Below, piece by piece: positions 19,401 to 28,880 of a DNA stretch of 64,000 bases. The first letter of the stretch is position 1. Each line of letters starts with the position of its first letter. Origin of the DNA: Methanothermobacter sp. MT-2 (GTDB lineage: Archaea; Methanobacteriota; Methanobacteria; Methanobacteriales; DSM-23052); NCBI GenBank assembly GCA_003584625.1, contig AP017647.1:1226603-1290602 (forward strand). The letters run 5' to 3'. The notes below the pieces were generated by a model that saw only the letters and a program-made list of their open reading frames with translations, was not told where the DNA came from and ran no database searches. The translations under genes and the position numbers were made by a program.

Positions 19401-19411
19401 ATTTATAAATA
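19401..19411 (+). promoter_or_regulatory. TATA box of tRNA-Arg
   Basis: ATTTATAAATA preceded by an A-rich BRE-like stretch (ATCGAAAAAA). It lies about 45 bases before the mature 5' end of the tRNA, which allows a short leader removed by RNase P. The remainder of the 280-base gap between hisF and the tRNA is AT-rich without other visible signals beyond the divergent hisF promoter. Confidence 0.6.
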
Positions 19412-19452
19412 TAAGAGACAGAAATAGAAACACGAACAAACTGATTTTTTCT

Positions 19453-19530
<78 letters not shown>

Positions 19531-19593
19531 TTTTTAATTAAATCGGCGGGAAGCCCCCTCCAATGCGTAAATGTGGTGGAATGAAAGCCAAAG

Positions 19594-19690
19594 CTTATAG
19601 ATAATAATTGCGAAAGATGAGGATGTGACAGCCTTGATATCTTGGCTGAGATGAGACCGTCTACTGGTAGACTAATCCTCATCATTGAAG
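19594..19690 (+). ncRNA. Candidate structured RNA downstream of tRNA-Arg
   Basis: In the 208-base gap between the tRNA and acr3 a three-way junction can be drawn. The closing stem is GATGAGGAT (19616-19624) with ATCCTCATC (19675-19683), nine perfect pairs. Inside are a hairpin CAGCC/GGCTG (19629-19633 with 19644-19648) and a hairpin GTCTA/TAGAC around CTGG (19659-19672). A TATA-like CTTATAGA lies at about 19594-19601, roughly 20 bases before the stem. I cannot match it to a known RNA family; box C/D and H/ACA signatures are incomplete. Confidence 0.35.
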
Positions 19691-19736
19691 CAAGGAAAAA
19701 ACCCACACGATAACGAGGGGATAGTTCACTTTCCCT

Positions 19737-20768
19737 TTATTTGTAATATTTTTTCTTTAGGAAAAGCGCGACATTCACAAGGCTTATAAGTACTGGGACT
19801 TCTATAAGGGGGCCGATTACCGTTGCGAAAGCGACACTTGATCCTATTCCAAAAACTCCTACTGCGACGGCGATTGCCAGTTCAAAATTGTTACTTGCCG
19901 CTGTAAAGGACAATGCAGATGTTTTTGGATAATCTACTTCCAATTTATATGCTAGATAGAAGGATACGAAGAACATGATTACAAAGTAGAGCATTAGAGG
20001 TATGGCAATGACTAAAACATGATATGGGAGCATTATGATTGTTTCTCCCCTTAGGCTAAACATGACAATAATTGTAAATAATAAGGCTATAAGTGTGATT
20101 GGGCTAATTTTGGGAATAAACCTGGTATGATACCATTCTTTATCTTTTAACCTTAATAGGGTGAATCTTGTGATTATACCTGCTATGAATGGAATTCCTA
20201 GGTAAATGAAGACACTTTTCGCTATCTGAAGTATGGTAACTTTTACAACACTTCCCTGGATACCGAAGAGTGGTGGCAAGACTGTGACAAATATCCATGC
20301 ATATACACTGTAAAATAAAACTTGAAAAATGCTATTGAATGCCACAAGTCCGGCTGCATACTCAGTATCTCCCCTGGCAAGCTCATTCCAGACAATTACC
20401 ATGGCAATACATCGCGCAATTCCAACTAAGATTAAACCAACCATATATTCAGGATATTTTGCTAAAAATGTAATTGCTAAAATGAACATTAATATGGGGC
20501 CTACTATCCAGTTTTGGAATAGAGACAACCCCAATACCCTAGTATTCCTGAAAACTTGTCCTAATTCTTCATATCTGACTTTAGTAAGTGGAGGATACAT
20601 CATTAAAATTAATCCAATAGCAATAAGAATATTTGTAGTCCCAATCTGGAACTGATTGATAAAAGAAGATACTCCAGGTATGAGATACCCTACCAATACT
20701 CCTAGTATCATTGCGGTGAATATCCAAAGGGTTAAATATTTTTCGAGAAATCCTAACCTCTGATTCAT
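19737..20768 (-). CDS. acr3: ACR3-family arsenite efflux carrier
   Basis: A 343-residue secondary transporter with about ten transmembrane helices that exports arsenite. The ACR3 signature regions are visible: [40 protein letters not shown] with the essential cysteine of helix 4, and [20 protein letters not shown] in helix 9. Length is typical for the prokaryotic family. No arsR or arsC gene adjoins it, so regulation is not evident. The ArsA-type ATPase at 30.4-31.4 kb is of the Get3 class and is not linked. Confidence 0.93.
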   Translation of the reverse strand: MNQRLGFLEKYLTLWIFTAMILGVLVGYLIPGVSSFINQFQIGTTNILIAIGLILMMYPPLTKVRYEELGQVFRNTRVLGLSLFQNWIVGPILMFILAITFLAKYPEYMVGLILVGIARCIAMVIVWNELARGDTEYAAGLVAFNSIFQVLFYSVYAWIFVTVLPPLFGIQGSVVKVTILQIAKSVFIYLGIPFIAGIITRFTLLRLKDKEWYHTRFIPKISPITLIALLFTIIVMFSLRGETIIMLPYHVLVIAIPLMLYFVIMFFVSFYLAYKLEVDYPKTSALSFTAASNNFELAIAVAVGVFGIGSSVAFATVIGPLIEVPVLISLVNVALFLKKKYYK

Positions 20769-20887
20769 AGTTCCATGTATTTGAATATGCCAATATATAT
20801 ATTTTATGGCTATGCACTACACAGCCAAAAATTATTGAATAAAAGAGGAAATAAATTAGTATCTCTCTAAAAGAATCTTGGATCCTT

Positions 20888-21592
20888 TTACTTTCTGAAT
20901 TTTATAATTGTCGTTGAAAGGTAATTTCCATTCTTCATGAATCCCTCTCGGATCGTCTCATCTTTCATGCTACAATTTTGGATGGAAACTATCTTCTTCT
21001 CCCGCGGATCATCACCTATTATATCTCTTATTTCACTTCCAGATCTTGGACTCTTCATTATAATACAAGTATCTACATAGGATGCTATTTTCTTAAACCT
21101 TTCATCAACCCGTGGAACCACTACCAGTATCTCATCACCTTCTACAAGTGTCATGGAAGCGCTGGCAGCACAACCTGTAAATGATGTCACCCCAGGCACC
21201 ATCTCAACCTCGAAACCAAGACCTTCTATACGCTCTTGAAGATAAGAAAACGTACTATACAATGAAGGATCACCAAGTGTCACAAACGCCACATCATAGC
21301 CCTTTTCTATTTCATCGGCAACAAGTTTGGCAGCCTCATCCCAGTGCCATTCAAGCTCTTTAATATCCCTCGTCATAGGGAATACTGGCTCAATCAACCT
21401 GTAATTGTCCCTACTAGCAAGGATATCCTTGATGATTGAAAGGGCTCTACTTGGTTTATTCCTGGAAGATCTTGGCGCGCAGATTACAGGCACATCTTTT
21501 ATAATCTTAACAGCTTTGAGTGTGAGAAGTTCGCTGTCACCTGGCCCGACACCAACACCAATAAGCTTTCCTTCACCCAATCTAAACACCAA
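20888..21592 (-). CDS. cbiL: Cobalt-factor II C20-methyltransferase (CbiL-like)
   Basis: A 234-residue SAM-dependent tetrapyrrole methylase that adds the C20 methyl in anaerobic cobamide synthesis. LIGVGVGPGDSELLTLKAV, the VAFVTLGDPSLYSTF block (about 93-107) and VEMVPGVTSFTGCAA (about 120-134) are family motifs. The start is uncertain: TTG 21592 or the in-frame TTG 21580, which has GGTGT upstream. Other methylases of this superfamily are similar, but GDPSLYSTF with PGVTSFTGCAA fits CbiL/CobI best. It stands alone between acr3 and a divergent helicase gene. Confidence 0.88.
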   Translation of the reverse strand: MVFRLGEGKLIGVGVGPGDSELLTLKAVKIIKDVPVICAPRSSRNKPSRALSIIKDILASRDNYRLIEPVFPMTRDIKELEWHWDEAAKLVADEIEKGYDVAFVTLGDPSLYSTFSYLQERIEGLGFEVEMVPGVTSFTGCAASASMTLVEGDEILVVVPRVDERFKKIASYVDTCIIMKSPRSGSEIRDIIGDDPREKKIVSIQNCSMKDETIREGFMKNGNYLSTTIIKFRK

Positions 21593-21644
21593 AATTCTAT
21601 TAGCCTATACTATTATATATTTTCCACGATAATAAAAAAAGACA

Positions 21645-23363
21645 ATGAAAGAGACCATTATATGCCCTAAATGTGGGATGTTAAAGAAAAACTGCATATG
21701 TAAAGGGGGGCTAATATTCTCCGATGAAATCCAAAAAAGAAATCTTAAAAAAGAACATCCACACATCCCTGATAAGATCATAGAAAATTTCCCGTTTCCA
21801 CGACCAAGACCAGGCCAATTAGATATAATAAATGACATCTACGAGGCCATAGAAGAAGGCTACAAATATATTATATTAGAAGCCGGGACTGGAACAGGAA
21901 AATCAGCGATAGCAATAACCCTTGCGCGGATATACCAACCAGCGTATATCCTCACAATGACAAAACAACTCCAGGATCAATATGCCAGGGAATTTAGGAT
22001 CCCAACTGTCAAGGGACGGTCAAATTTTTATTGTAAAAGTGACGATTTTGAATCTACCTGCGACATTGGAGTGTGCCAGACCACACCATCATCTGAGAAT
22101 TTCCAATGCCCTTATGGTGTCAGTCGCGGTGAAACACTATTCTTCAAGGAAGCTTTCAAGGATTCTCATGGGAACAAAATCTATTTCAAGTCAAGGGAAC
22201 ATTGCCAGTATTGGGAACAAAAAGCCCATGGAATAAACAGTCCCATAACCCTCATAAACTATGATTACGCCTTCCTAGAATTCAATTATGTCGGCCACTT
22301 CGGAAAAAGGAAATTAATGGTATTAGATGAAGCCCATAATATAGAAAACAAACTCATGCAAAGACTCGAGGTTAATCTCTCCAATAAAAGGTTGGAAAAG
22401 GATATAAAAAAGAGAATACCCGCTGAGATGTTCGAGGAAGATGATCCCAAAGAGTGGATACTTCCAATCGATGCAATATCCCAGGATTACAAGGATCTTG
22501 ACAAGAGCCAGATGTCTAAAAGGCGAGCTAATAGGATGAAAAGGATGATAAAACGCCTAGATGAACTTAAAAAGAATCTGGAGAAAGAACCTGAAAATTG
22601 GGTTATCAACACAAACCATGAAAAGGTATCCTTCAAGCCACTTCAAGTCGATAAATATGCTCCCCGTTATCTTTTTTCCCATGCTGACATATGCTTGTTT
22701 ATGAGTGCAACAATACTCTCAGATAGGATGTTCTGCAAATGGCTCGGCATAAACCCTGAAGAATCATTCTTTTTGAAAGTTGACAGTCCATTCCCTGCCT
22801 CTAGACGGCCAATAGAATTAAAACTTATCGGGAGAATGTCAAAAAATAGGATAAAGGACACAGCACCAAAAACAATCCCCATATTAAAAAGGATATTAGA
22901 AAGGCACAAGTATGATAAAGGACTTATACACACTCATAATTACCGCTGCCAGAAATTCATATTAAAGAATATCCCTGATGATCGCCTTATAGGACATAAA
23001 ATTCACAATCGCGAAGAGATGTTAAAATATTTTGAAGAAAGTGAAAAACCTCTTGTACTCGTAAGTCCATCAATGAGCGAAGGCGTTGACTTACCCTATG
23101 ACAAATGCAGATTCCAAGTAATTTACAAGATACCATTCCCTTATCTCGGTGACAAGCAAGTTAACATGCGCCAAAAAAGGGACAAGAAATGGTATGCTTA
23201 CAAGACTGTCATGACCTTAATGCAAGCCTACGGAAGAGGTATGCGCGCCCACGACGATGAATGTTACACCTACATCCTAGATGCAAATATAACAATGCTA
23301 TTCAGAAGCCCATTATACCGCTCGCTCTTGCCACAATTCTTCAAAGAAGCCATAATAGAATAA
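21645..23363 (+). CDS. XPD/DinG-like Fe-S helicase with N-terminal zinc knuckle
   Basis: A 572-residue superfamily 2 helicase. An N-terminal CPKC...CIC element (Cys7, 10, 17, 19) is followed by Walker [17 protein letters not shown] (about 77-92). A four-cysteine Fe-S insert between motifs I and II includes [17 protein letters not shown] and later cysteines. Then come the DEAH box VLDEAHNIE and motif [22 protein letters not shown]. It probably unwinds DNA 5' to 3' in repair. Shorter than eukaryotic XPD. No Shine-Dalgarno site precedes ATG 21645; TATATAT at 21613-21620 places the transcription start at the ATG, so it is likely leaderless. Confidence 0.9.
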   Translation: MKETIICPKCGMLKKNCICKGGLIFSDEIQKRNLKKEHPHIPDKIIENFPFPRPRPGQLDIINDIYEAIEEGYKYIILEAGTGTGKSAIAITLARIYQPAYILTMTKQLQDQYAREFRIPTVKGRSNFYCKSDDFESTCDIGVCQTTPSSENFQCPYGVSRGETLFFKEAFKDSHGNKIYFKSREHCQYWEQKAHGINSPITLINYDYAFLEFNYVGHFGKRKLMVLDEAHNIENKLMQRLEVNLSNKRLEKDIKKRIPAEMFEEDDPKEWILPIDAISQDYKDLDKSQMSKRRANRMKRMIKRLDELKKNLEKEPENWVINTNHEKVSFKPLQVDKYAPRYLFSHADICLFMSATILSDRMFCKWLGINPEESFFLKVDSPFPASRRPIELKLIGRMSKNRIKDTAPKTIPILKRILERHKYDKGLIHTHNYRCQKFILKNIPDDRLIGHKIHNREEMLKYFEESEKPLVLVSPSMSEGVDLPYDKCRFQVIYKIPFPYLGDKQVNMRQKRDKKWYAYKTVMTLMQAYGRGMRAHDDECYTYILDANITMLFRSPLYRSLLPQFFKEAIIE

Positions 23364-23430
23364 ACAACTGAAAAAAGAACATTTTAAACAAGCCTCTTCT
23401 TCCATAAAAAAATAAAAAATTGTGGGGGGG

Positions 23431-26256
23431 TTAAACTTTGAAGCCGCCTTTCAGGAACCCGAATATTGCCAAGCCAACTAGTATAATGCCTCCGATAACC
23501 CCATAGATGTACCATCCAGCACCCGTTGACTTAGTACCTGGAGAAGCCCTTGTAACCTCATAAGCCTTGCCCTGTCCACTTCCAGGACCGGAAGCAGCAG
23601 CTGAAACACTAGTGGCGCCTGAAACAGCACCCACAAAGGAACCAACGAAACCAGGAAAAACACCACCAGAAGTACTTGAACCACCAGGAACACCAGGAAC
23701 ACCTGGAGTACCCGGAGTACCCGGAACACCTGGAGCGCCTGGAACACCTGGCACGCCGGGAGTGCCTGGAACGCTTGGTATTAGATCAGAGAGTTGACGA
23801 GCTGGTAATCCTATAATGTATTGGATGGCATTGCCTGAAGGTGAACCGGCAGCGCCTGAAAGTATGGAGTTCAATTCGTCTTTTGTAATATATTTTACTT
23901 GTGCTTCATTAGCTACTATGTATGGTGAACGCACACCGGTAGGTTCTTTTCCCTTGTACCAGTCTATATAAGCTCTAAGACCATTTGCCCCACTTTCGAA
24001 GCCTGGCCCTTTGTATGTGATTATCACTGCTTTTCCTATGTTTAATTTTTCATCCCAGATTATTAGTATGCCTTCCATTTGTCCGCCTTCAACGGAAGAT
24101 GATCTTGTATTAAGTAGTCTTTGGTTGTAGTATGTTCCTTGTCCTGGTGATACACCTAGGAGTAATAGTAGTCCATCATCTTTGCAATAGTCTGTTGTTG
24201 TTACATAGATGTACTTTTCATTTTCTCCTCTTGGATAATTTTCGTATATGTAGTCTGCTATGAGATATGACGGTGATACTCCTGGACAGACATGGTTATG
24301 GAATAGATAGACCATTAGCATGTCAAATGGTGGATCATAGGACCATGCGTTTGCAATTGTAACTATGCCATTCCAGTTTTTAAACACCCTGGACACTGTT
24401 GGGTTAGTGTAATTCCATCCAGCTCCTATATCATATACCGGTCCTCTGGTATCGTTTGATATTATGAATCCGCTGATTGGATCATAGATTAGTTGTACAG
24501 CATAGAGTATCTTGTCTTCTTCTGTGATGTTAAATGAGAATTTTCCAAATCCTCCAGGCTTGCCTATGATATTTGTAGCGTAGCTTCCGTCTTTTAATAT
24601 GAATGTGAACCATAGTTGACTCCAAAGTGCACTGTGGACTGGTAGTAATGTTTTTCGGCTTAATCTTGACCCTAGCATTTCATAGATTCCGTCCCATATT
24701 GGACTTGTATCTTGGCCGTTTAGGCGTGCGTAGCCTGCTGATGTTAACACGAGGAGTTCAAGGTTGTCTTTTTCTAGTTGTATGCTTGCTTGTTTTAATA
24801 ATTCTTTTGCTATGTTGGCGGCTTCGATACCTATTCCTTTTAGTTGGTCATATGTTAAGTTGCCTTTTGTGTATGTTTTATTTTCTGGTGTTGCATTTAC
24901 AAGGTTGCTCTGGCTTAGGATGTATTCCATGTCCAGTCCATGGGCGTCTTGGACTGTTGTGCTTCCCACTCCACCTGCAAGGTAATTGACTTGTTCTTCT
25001 GTGAGGTTGTCGAACGTGTAGAGTATTTTTACTAGTGATTCTGGGTTTGTTATTAGTTTTTGGACTGCCCATGCGTTGAATTTTAGTTCTGTTACTGTGT
25101 CTTCTTCTACTGTTGCATTTGTTTCTCTTTTGAATTGTTCTGTTAATTCTGTCCAGTTGTATGTCATGATAATGAGTGTTCCTTTTTGTGTGTTTGAGTT
25201 CCAGCGTATGAATCCTACCATGTTGGGATCGTCTGTGGTGTTGTATCCAACATATGCTCTTTTCCCTGGAGTTGCATCCATTGCATATACGAAGACGTCA
25301 TCGTCAGATCCGCCAGGAACTCCAATAACTATATAGCTAGTCGATTCAGCTCCTCCCGTACCTGTGCTTGGCGGATAGTATTTGAGTAGTGTTTCTATCA
25401 TTGCGTAGCCGCTTATTGTTCCGAGGCATACGTGTCCGTGGAATGCTGCTTCTCTTAGTATGTCTGCTGGTAGTCCTAGTGCCCAGGCGTTGGCTAGGCT
25501 TGCTATTGGGAATGTGTCGTTTCCTAGTTTTTGGGTGAGGTTGTTCCATTGTGCTCGTGTCATGTTCTGGGAGATTGTTCCAATGTAAGTTGGTGTTAGA
25601 CTGGCGTTTTTGAAGTATGCTAGGATTAGGTCGTTTCCTTTTTTGGTTATGAATGCGAAGTCTAATGTGTCTAGTCTTGTTTTTCTGAGTAGTAGTAGGT
25701 TGCCTTTACCAAAGCTTATGGTTCCATTTGCTTGGTTGAGTATGCCCTCGAGTACGTCTTCTGATGTGTTGTTTTTGTAGTATGCGCTGCCTGCTGTTGT
25801 TATTACTAGGATTTGTCCTGTTTTAGTGAAGTTTAGGATCTGGTCTGCTTTTTGTGTTATTTCTCTCCCTATTTTGTAGGCTTCTGTGGCTTGTAGTGTT
25901 ATTTGTAGGTGTGCGTAGTATTTTGGGTCTTCTGGGTTGGTTGGGTTTTTGGTTAGTGTGAGTTCTTGTGTTTTTGTTTGGTATCCTGGTGCTTTTATTG
26001 TTATGTTGAATTTTGTTTCTGGTTGTGGGTGTTGGAATGTTATTTTTGTTATGTTGGCTGCTGGGTCGAATATTTTTTGATAGTTTATTGGTCCGTTGGA
26101 GTCTGTCAATTCTATTGTTGGGTTTATTTGATCTTCTGGGTATTCGTAGTTTACTTTTATGCCTATTTCACATGTGCTGTTTTCAGCGGCCGAAACCGCG
26201 CCCATAGAAACCATGAAAACCACTAGGAACAGTAGGATCATGATATTCCCTCGCAA
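23431..26256 (-). CDS. Secreted membrane-anchored protein with two FmdE-type domains and a collagen-like stalk
   Basis: A 941-residue surface protein. A signal peptide (hydrophobic 5-22, then SAAEN) is followed by an Ig-like beta domain (about 25-120). Two homologous large units follow, each with a beta region (VITTAGSAYY and VLTSAGYARL) and an FmdE core: FHGHVCLGTISGYA at about 272-285 and FHNHVCPGVSPSYL at about 652-665. Residues 831-859 are nine Gly-X-Pro triplets. A Gly/Ser/Ala-rich spacer, a transmembrane helix (IYGVIGGIILVGLAIFGFL) and a short basic tail end the protein. Cytoplasmic FmdE proteins are linked to formylmethanofuran dehydrogenase; what a secreted double version does is unknown. 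The His-x-Cys core in each unit suggests metal binding outside the cell. Confidence 0.88.
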   Translation of the reverse strand: MRGNIMILLFLVVFMVSMGAVSAAENSTCEIGIKVNYEYPEDQINPTIELTDSNGPINYQKIFDPAANITKITFQHPQPETKFNITIKAPGYQTKTQELTLTKNPTNPEDPKYYAHLQITLQATEAYKIGREITQKADQILNFTKTGQILVITTAGSAYYKNNTSEDVLEGILNQANGTISFGKGNLLLLRKTRLDTLDFAFITKKGNDLILAYFKNASLTPTYIGTISQNMTRAQWNNLTQKLGNDTFPIASLANAWALGLPADILREAAFHGHVCLGTISGYAMIETLLKYYPPSTGTGGAESTSYIVIGVPGGSDDDVFVYAMDATPGKRAYVGYNTTDDPNMVGFIRWNSNTQKGTLIIMTYNWTELTEQFKRETNATVEEDTVTELKFNAWAVQKLITNPESLVKILYTFDNLTEEQVNYLAGGVGSTTVQDAHGLDMEYILSQSNLVNATPENKTYTKGNLTYDQLKGIGIEAANIAKELLKQASIQLEKDNLELLVLTSAGYARLNGQDTSPIWDGIYEMLGSRLSRKTLLPVHSALWSQLWFTFILKDGSYATNIIGKPGGFGKFSFNITEEDKILYAVQLIYDPISGFIISNDTRGPVYDIGAGWNYTNPTVSRVFKNWNGIVTIANAWSYDPPFDMLMVYLFHNHVCPGVSPSYLIADYIYENYPRGENEKYIYVTTTDYCKDDGLLLLLGVSPGQGTYYNQRLLNTRSSSVEGGQMEGILIIWDEKLNIGKAVIITYKGPGFESGANGLRAYIDWYKGKEPTGVRSPYIVANEAQVKYITKDELNSILSGAAGSPSGNAIQYIIGLPARQLSDLIPSVPGTPGVPGVPGAPGVPGTPGTPGVPGVPGGSSTSGGVFPGFVGSFVGAVSGATSVSAAASGPGSGQGKAYEVTRASPGTKSTGAGWYIYGVIGGIILVGLAIFGFLKGGFKV
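23681..23769 (-). repeat. Collagen-like Gly-X-Pro coding repeat
   Basis: A 9-base-unit repetitive stretch encoding nine consecutive G-(T/V/A)-P triplets between the second FmdE unit and the membrane anchor. Codons vary at third positions (GGA/GGC/GGT, CCA/CCT/CCC/CCG), so the protein pattern, not the DNA, seems to be selected. Confidence 0.9.
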
Positions 26257-26401
26257 TTTAATTCCACCTCCCTATTTTCTAATCACACAAAAAATTATAC
26301 CATCATAATAATATATAAACATATATTATTACACTTTCCCGCCAAATTTAAATACAAAGTAATAACAAAGTTTTTGTAGAGTCTATTGAAAATAGATTGG
26401 A

Positions 26402-26898
26402 GTGATAATAAATAAGATATTGCTAATTTTCATGGTCATTCTTGTCCAAGGACAGCGATTGGATTCAAAATTGGTGAAAATTGTAACTGAGAACTTTGAA
26501 AGATCTGAAGATTGGGGGGAGATCGTTGTAGAAAACAGTTACTTAGATGCAATACAATTCAGGACCAGATGCAAATTCAGGCAAAGAAAACCTACTATTC
26601 AAAGATCATGGGAAACATGTCTACAGCCTCATAGATCGAAGAACAAGAAAAAGTATCAGAACATGCTTAAATAAAAGCATAAAAAGAATTAATGGACAAA
26701 TTCAAAAAACAAGAGGGAAGAATTACCCGAAAAAAATCCTTGAAATGGATCCCTATGAATTTTTCACAGTCAGAAAAGTGAAGATGAAACCCCAAAAAAA
26801 GCAAGGATCTACAATTCATTAAAATGCGCAGAATGCAACGAATTAGTAGCAGAACACCACACAATGACAAAAAAATGGCAGAATATGTATACTTGCTC
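26402..26898 (+). pseudogene. FmdE-family protein, multiply frameshifted
   Basis: No single frame is open, but pieces of one FmdE protein follow each other in three frames. FHGHSCPRTAIGFKIGE (26428-26478) ends in a stop. The next frame gives NFERSEDWGEIVVEN...DAIQ. A third gives NSGKENLLFKDHGKHVY (26573-26626 region). The end gives KCAECNELVAEH (26822-26857) and a last cysteine in YTC, the zinc-ribbon tail of FmdE. At least three indels separate them. It lies head-to-head with the intact double-FmdE surface gene. This is a decayed gene rather than sequencing noise, because several lesions and lost residues are spread over the whole length. Confidence 0.75.
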
Positions 26899-27148
26899 AA
26901 AAAAAAAACAAAAGATCCCCACTCACTTGTATATACAGTTAAAAACTAGTTCACCTTTTTTTGTAATGGCACAGAAAAAAATCCTTTCAATACCTAGTTA
27001 ACCACAATATATAAGCATTGTCCAGCACACCCTCCAATGAACTCGTATATAATCATCTAATAGTTTTTCTGATAAAGCATTTTCAAATTTCGCAATCTGT
27101 ACCATATAATAATATATATATAATAAAATCCATACAATATTATAGTTT

Positions 27149-27156
27149 AGGAGGTG
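27149..27156 (+). promoter_or_regulatory. Strong ribosome-binding site of the DUF4013 gene
   Basis: AGGAGGTG six bases before ATG 27162, with an AT-only TATA region at about 27105-27125. Together they fix the true start of the frameshifted gene that follows. The rest of 26899-27148 is AT-rich and holds no other feature that I can see. Confidence 0.8.
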
Positions 27157-27161
27157 TAAAT

Positions 27162-27880
27162 ATGAATGTTGGCGAAATTGTGGGCGAAGCCCTTGATTAC
27201 CCAGATCGAACTTAAAGAAAGTCTTAACATTGGGAATACTCATCATAATAAGTTTTCTGATAATCCCAATATTCCTTGTTTATGGGTACATTCTAAGGGT
27301 TATTAAGGCCACAGTAGCTGGTTTTGATGAGCTTCCGGACTTTGATGAATGGGGTGACATGTTAATCGACGGACTCAAAGTTTTTGTTGTAGCCATAGTC
27401 TATATGATAATACCAGTGATAATCTTAATTGCTAGTTATTTCCTAGCCATGTCAAATCCTATTGTTGCGCTTATTGGTATAGTAATAGGGGGTATCCTGG
27501 CCATTATATTTGGACTGTTATTGGCAATCGCAATAGCTCATATGGCGTTCAATGACAGTTTAGGAGCAGCTTTCAGCATCGGGGAAATATTGAATGTTAT
27601 ATCAGAGATTTCATGGTTAAAGTATATCATTTGGATCATAGGCGTTACAATAATTAATACAGGTGCATACAGCGTGACCATGGGTGTATTAAACATTATC
27701 TTACTACCAATCGCCGGTCTATTTGGGATAGCAGCAATAACTCAGATGACCCCAGAAATCGCATCAGCAGGATTTATACTTGTGTTAATAATCATGCTGT
27801 TGGTTTTTGGCCTCTTTGTGGTTCCTTACCTTCTGATCTTCTGTGCTAGGGCACTTGGCCGGTTATATTCAGATAGATAA
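27162..27880 (+). pseudogene. DUF4013 family membrane protein, single frameshift near the start
   Basis: Starting at ATG 27162 the product reads MNVGEIVGEALDYPDRT and stops. In the frame one base away translation resumes as RSNLKKVLTLGILII and runs to 27880. DUF4013 proteins of methanogens begin with an MNIGEI-like segment followed by a YPxSNxKK motif, so one base is missing in the CCAGATCG segment near 27203-27208. The rest is intact: about five hydrophobic segments and a GFDELPDFDEWGDM loop (the DUF4013 signature). Either a very recent mutation or a sequencing error; promoter and ribosome-binding site remain perfect. Confidence 0.75.
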
Positions 27881-28073
27881 ACTCCAATTCCCACTTTCTT
27901 TTTTTTGGTTGATATACTGTGTTTATTAGAATATATGGTTATAATATCCGCTTCCTTTAAGGATATGCTGTTGTGGGTTTTTTTTGATTTGAGGCTTGTA
28001 TTTTCTTTTAGATCTACTTGGGAGTGGGGGGTGTGTCGCTCATTTATGTGTTTGGAGTTTTTTTTTGGATGGT

Positions 28074-28871
28074 CTATTGTGGCAGGTGTCTTTTATAAGA
28101 TTGGTAGTTTTTTGTTGATCTTTTTTTGAGTGTGCCGTCTGGGAATACTGTTATCCATGTTTTTTTCTTTGGGGGTTTGCTTTCCCTTCTGCAGCTTCTG
28201 CTTATCACAACATTTTTGAGGTGTTTTTTCGCGAATTTATAGGCTTTTTCAATTTCTTTGATTGTTGGGTTTCTTGATATTCCATGTCTTGTTTTGAAGT
28301 CGTTGATGCGATATTCTATCTGGGGGTTGATGGATGCTATATATTTGGCTATTTTTTTTATTTCGTCTTCTTCGATGAATCCTGGGATGTATAATGTTTT
28401 TATTATTAGTTTTGCGTTTTCTTGGATTGTTTTTATATTTTTTAAGACTTTTTTATTGGAGTATCCTGTGTACCATTTGTGTTTTTTATCATCTAATGTT
28501 TTAAGGTCTACCATGAATTCTCTGACGCCTTTTTTGACAAGTTCTTGTATGTAGTCTTTGTCGAGTAGATATGCGTTGGTTTCTAGGATGATATGTGCAA
28601 AATTTAGTTTTGAAACTAGTCTTATAAGGTATTCTTTGTCTAGTGTGGGTTCTCCCCCTGTTATAATGATCTCTTCTGGGAGTTTTCCATAGTATTTTAG
28701 GGAGGATTCTTTTAGTAGCTTTACAAGTTCTTCCACAGTTAAGGGTTTGCCTGTGGGTTTTCTCGCGTTGCTGAAACATCCTCTACAATGGAAATTACAA
28801 TCTGATATTGTTATCCAGGCTCTGTGTTTGATCTCTGATAGTGTGATAAATGGTATTTTTCTGTGTTTCAA
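28074..28871 (-). CDS. Radical SAM protein, PflA-like
   Basis: A 265-residue radical SAM enzyme. The cluster motif is CNFHCRGC (about 24-31; CxxxCxxC), then IIITGGEPTLDKEYL (GGE motif, about 63-77), and TNAYLLDKDYIQEL (about 98-111). The core resembles pyruvate formate-lyase activases and anaerobic NTP-reductase activases. SRSCRR near the C-terminus may supply another cysteine. The target protein is unknown. The start is probably TTG 28871. The coding strand is strongly A/C-rich. A 67-residue protein is encoded just upstream on the same strand. Confidence 0.85.
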   Translation of the reverse strand: MKHRKIPFITLSEIKHRAWITISDCNFHCRGCFSNARKPTGKPLTVEELVKLLKESSLKYYGKLPEEIIITGGEPTLDKEYLIRLVSKLNFAHIILETNAYLLDKDYIQELVKKGVREFMVDLKTLDDKKHKWYTGYSNKKVLKNIKTIQENAKLIIKTLYIPGFIEEDEIKKIAKYIASINPQIEYRINDFKTRHGISRNPTIKEIEKAYKFAKKHLKNVVISRSCRRESKPPKKKTWITVFPDGTLKKRSTKNYQSYKRHLPQ

Positions 28872-28880
28872 GGGGGTTCC

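Noticed and set aside
19540-19590. GGGAAGCCCCC segment and hairpin after tRNA-Arg as a third copy of the repeat element
   Set aside because: Only a few bases of GC-rich sequence resemble the element ends; none of the conserved core, A-run hairpin or far end is present.
23567-23797. Plus-strand frame encoding another Gly-Pro-rich, collagen-like peptide opposite the surface gene
   Set aside because: The complement of Gly-X-Pro codons also gives Gly/Pro-rich sequence; no start signals, and the minus-strand gene with signal peptide and anchor explains the region.
26402-26674. Plus-strand 90-codon frame with a hydrophobic start, resembling a small secreted protein
   Set aside because: The apparent hydrophobic start is an out-of-frame reading of the FmdE FHGHSCP region; neighbouring frames carry the real FmdE motifs.
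27905-28129. Plus-strand 74-codon hydrophobic frame after the DUF4013 gene
   Set aside because: T/G-rich low-complexity sequence with no ribosome-binding site, overlapping the 3' end of the radical SAM gene; hydrophobicity follows from T-rich codons.
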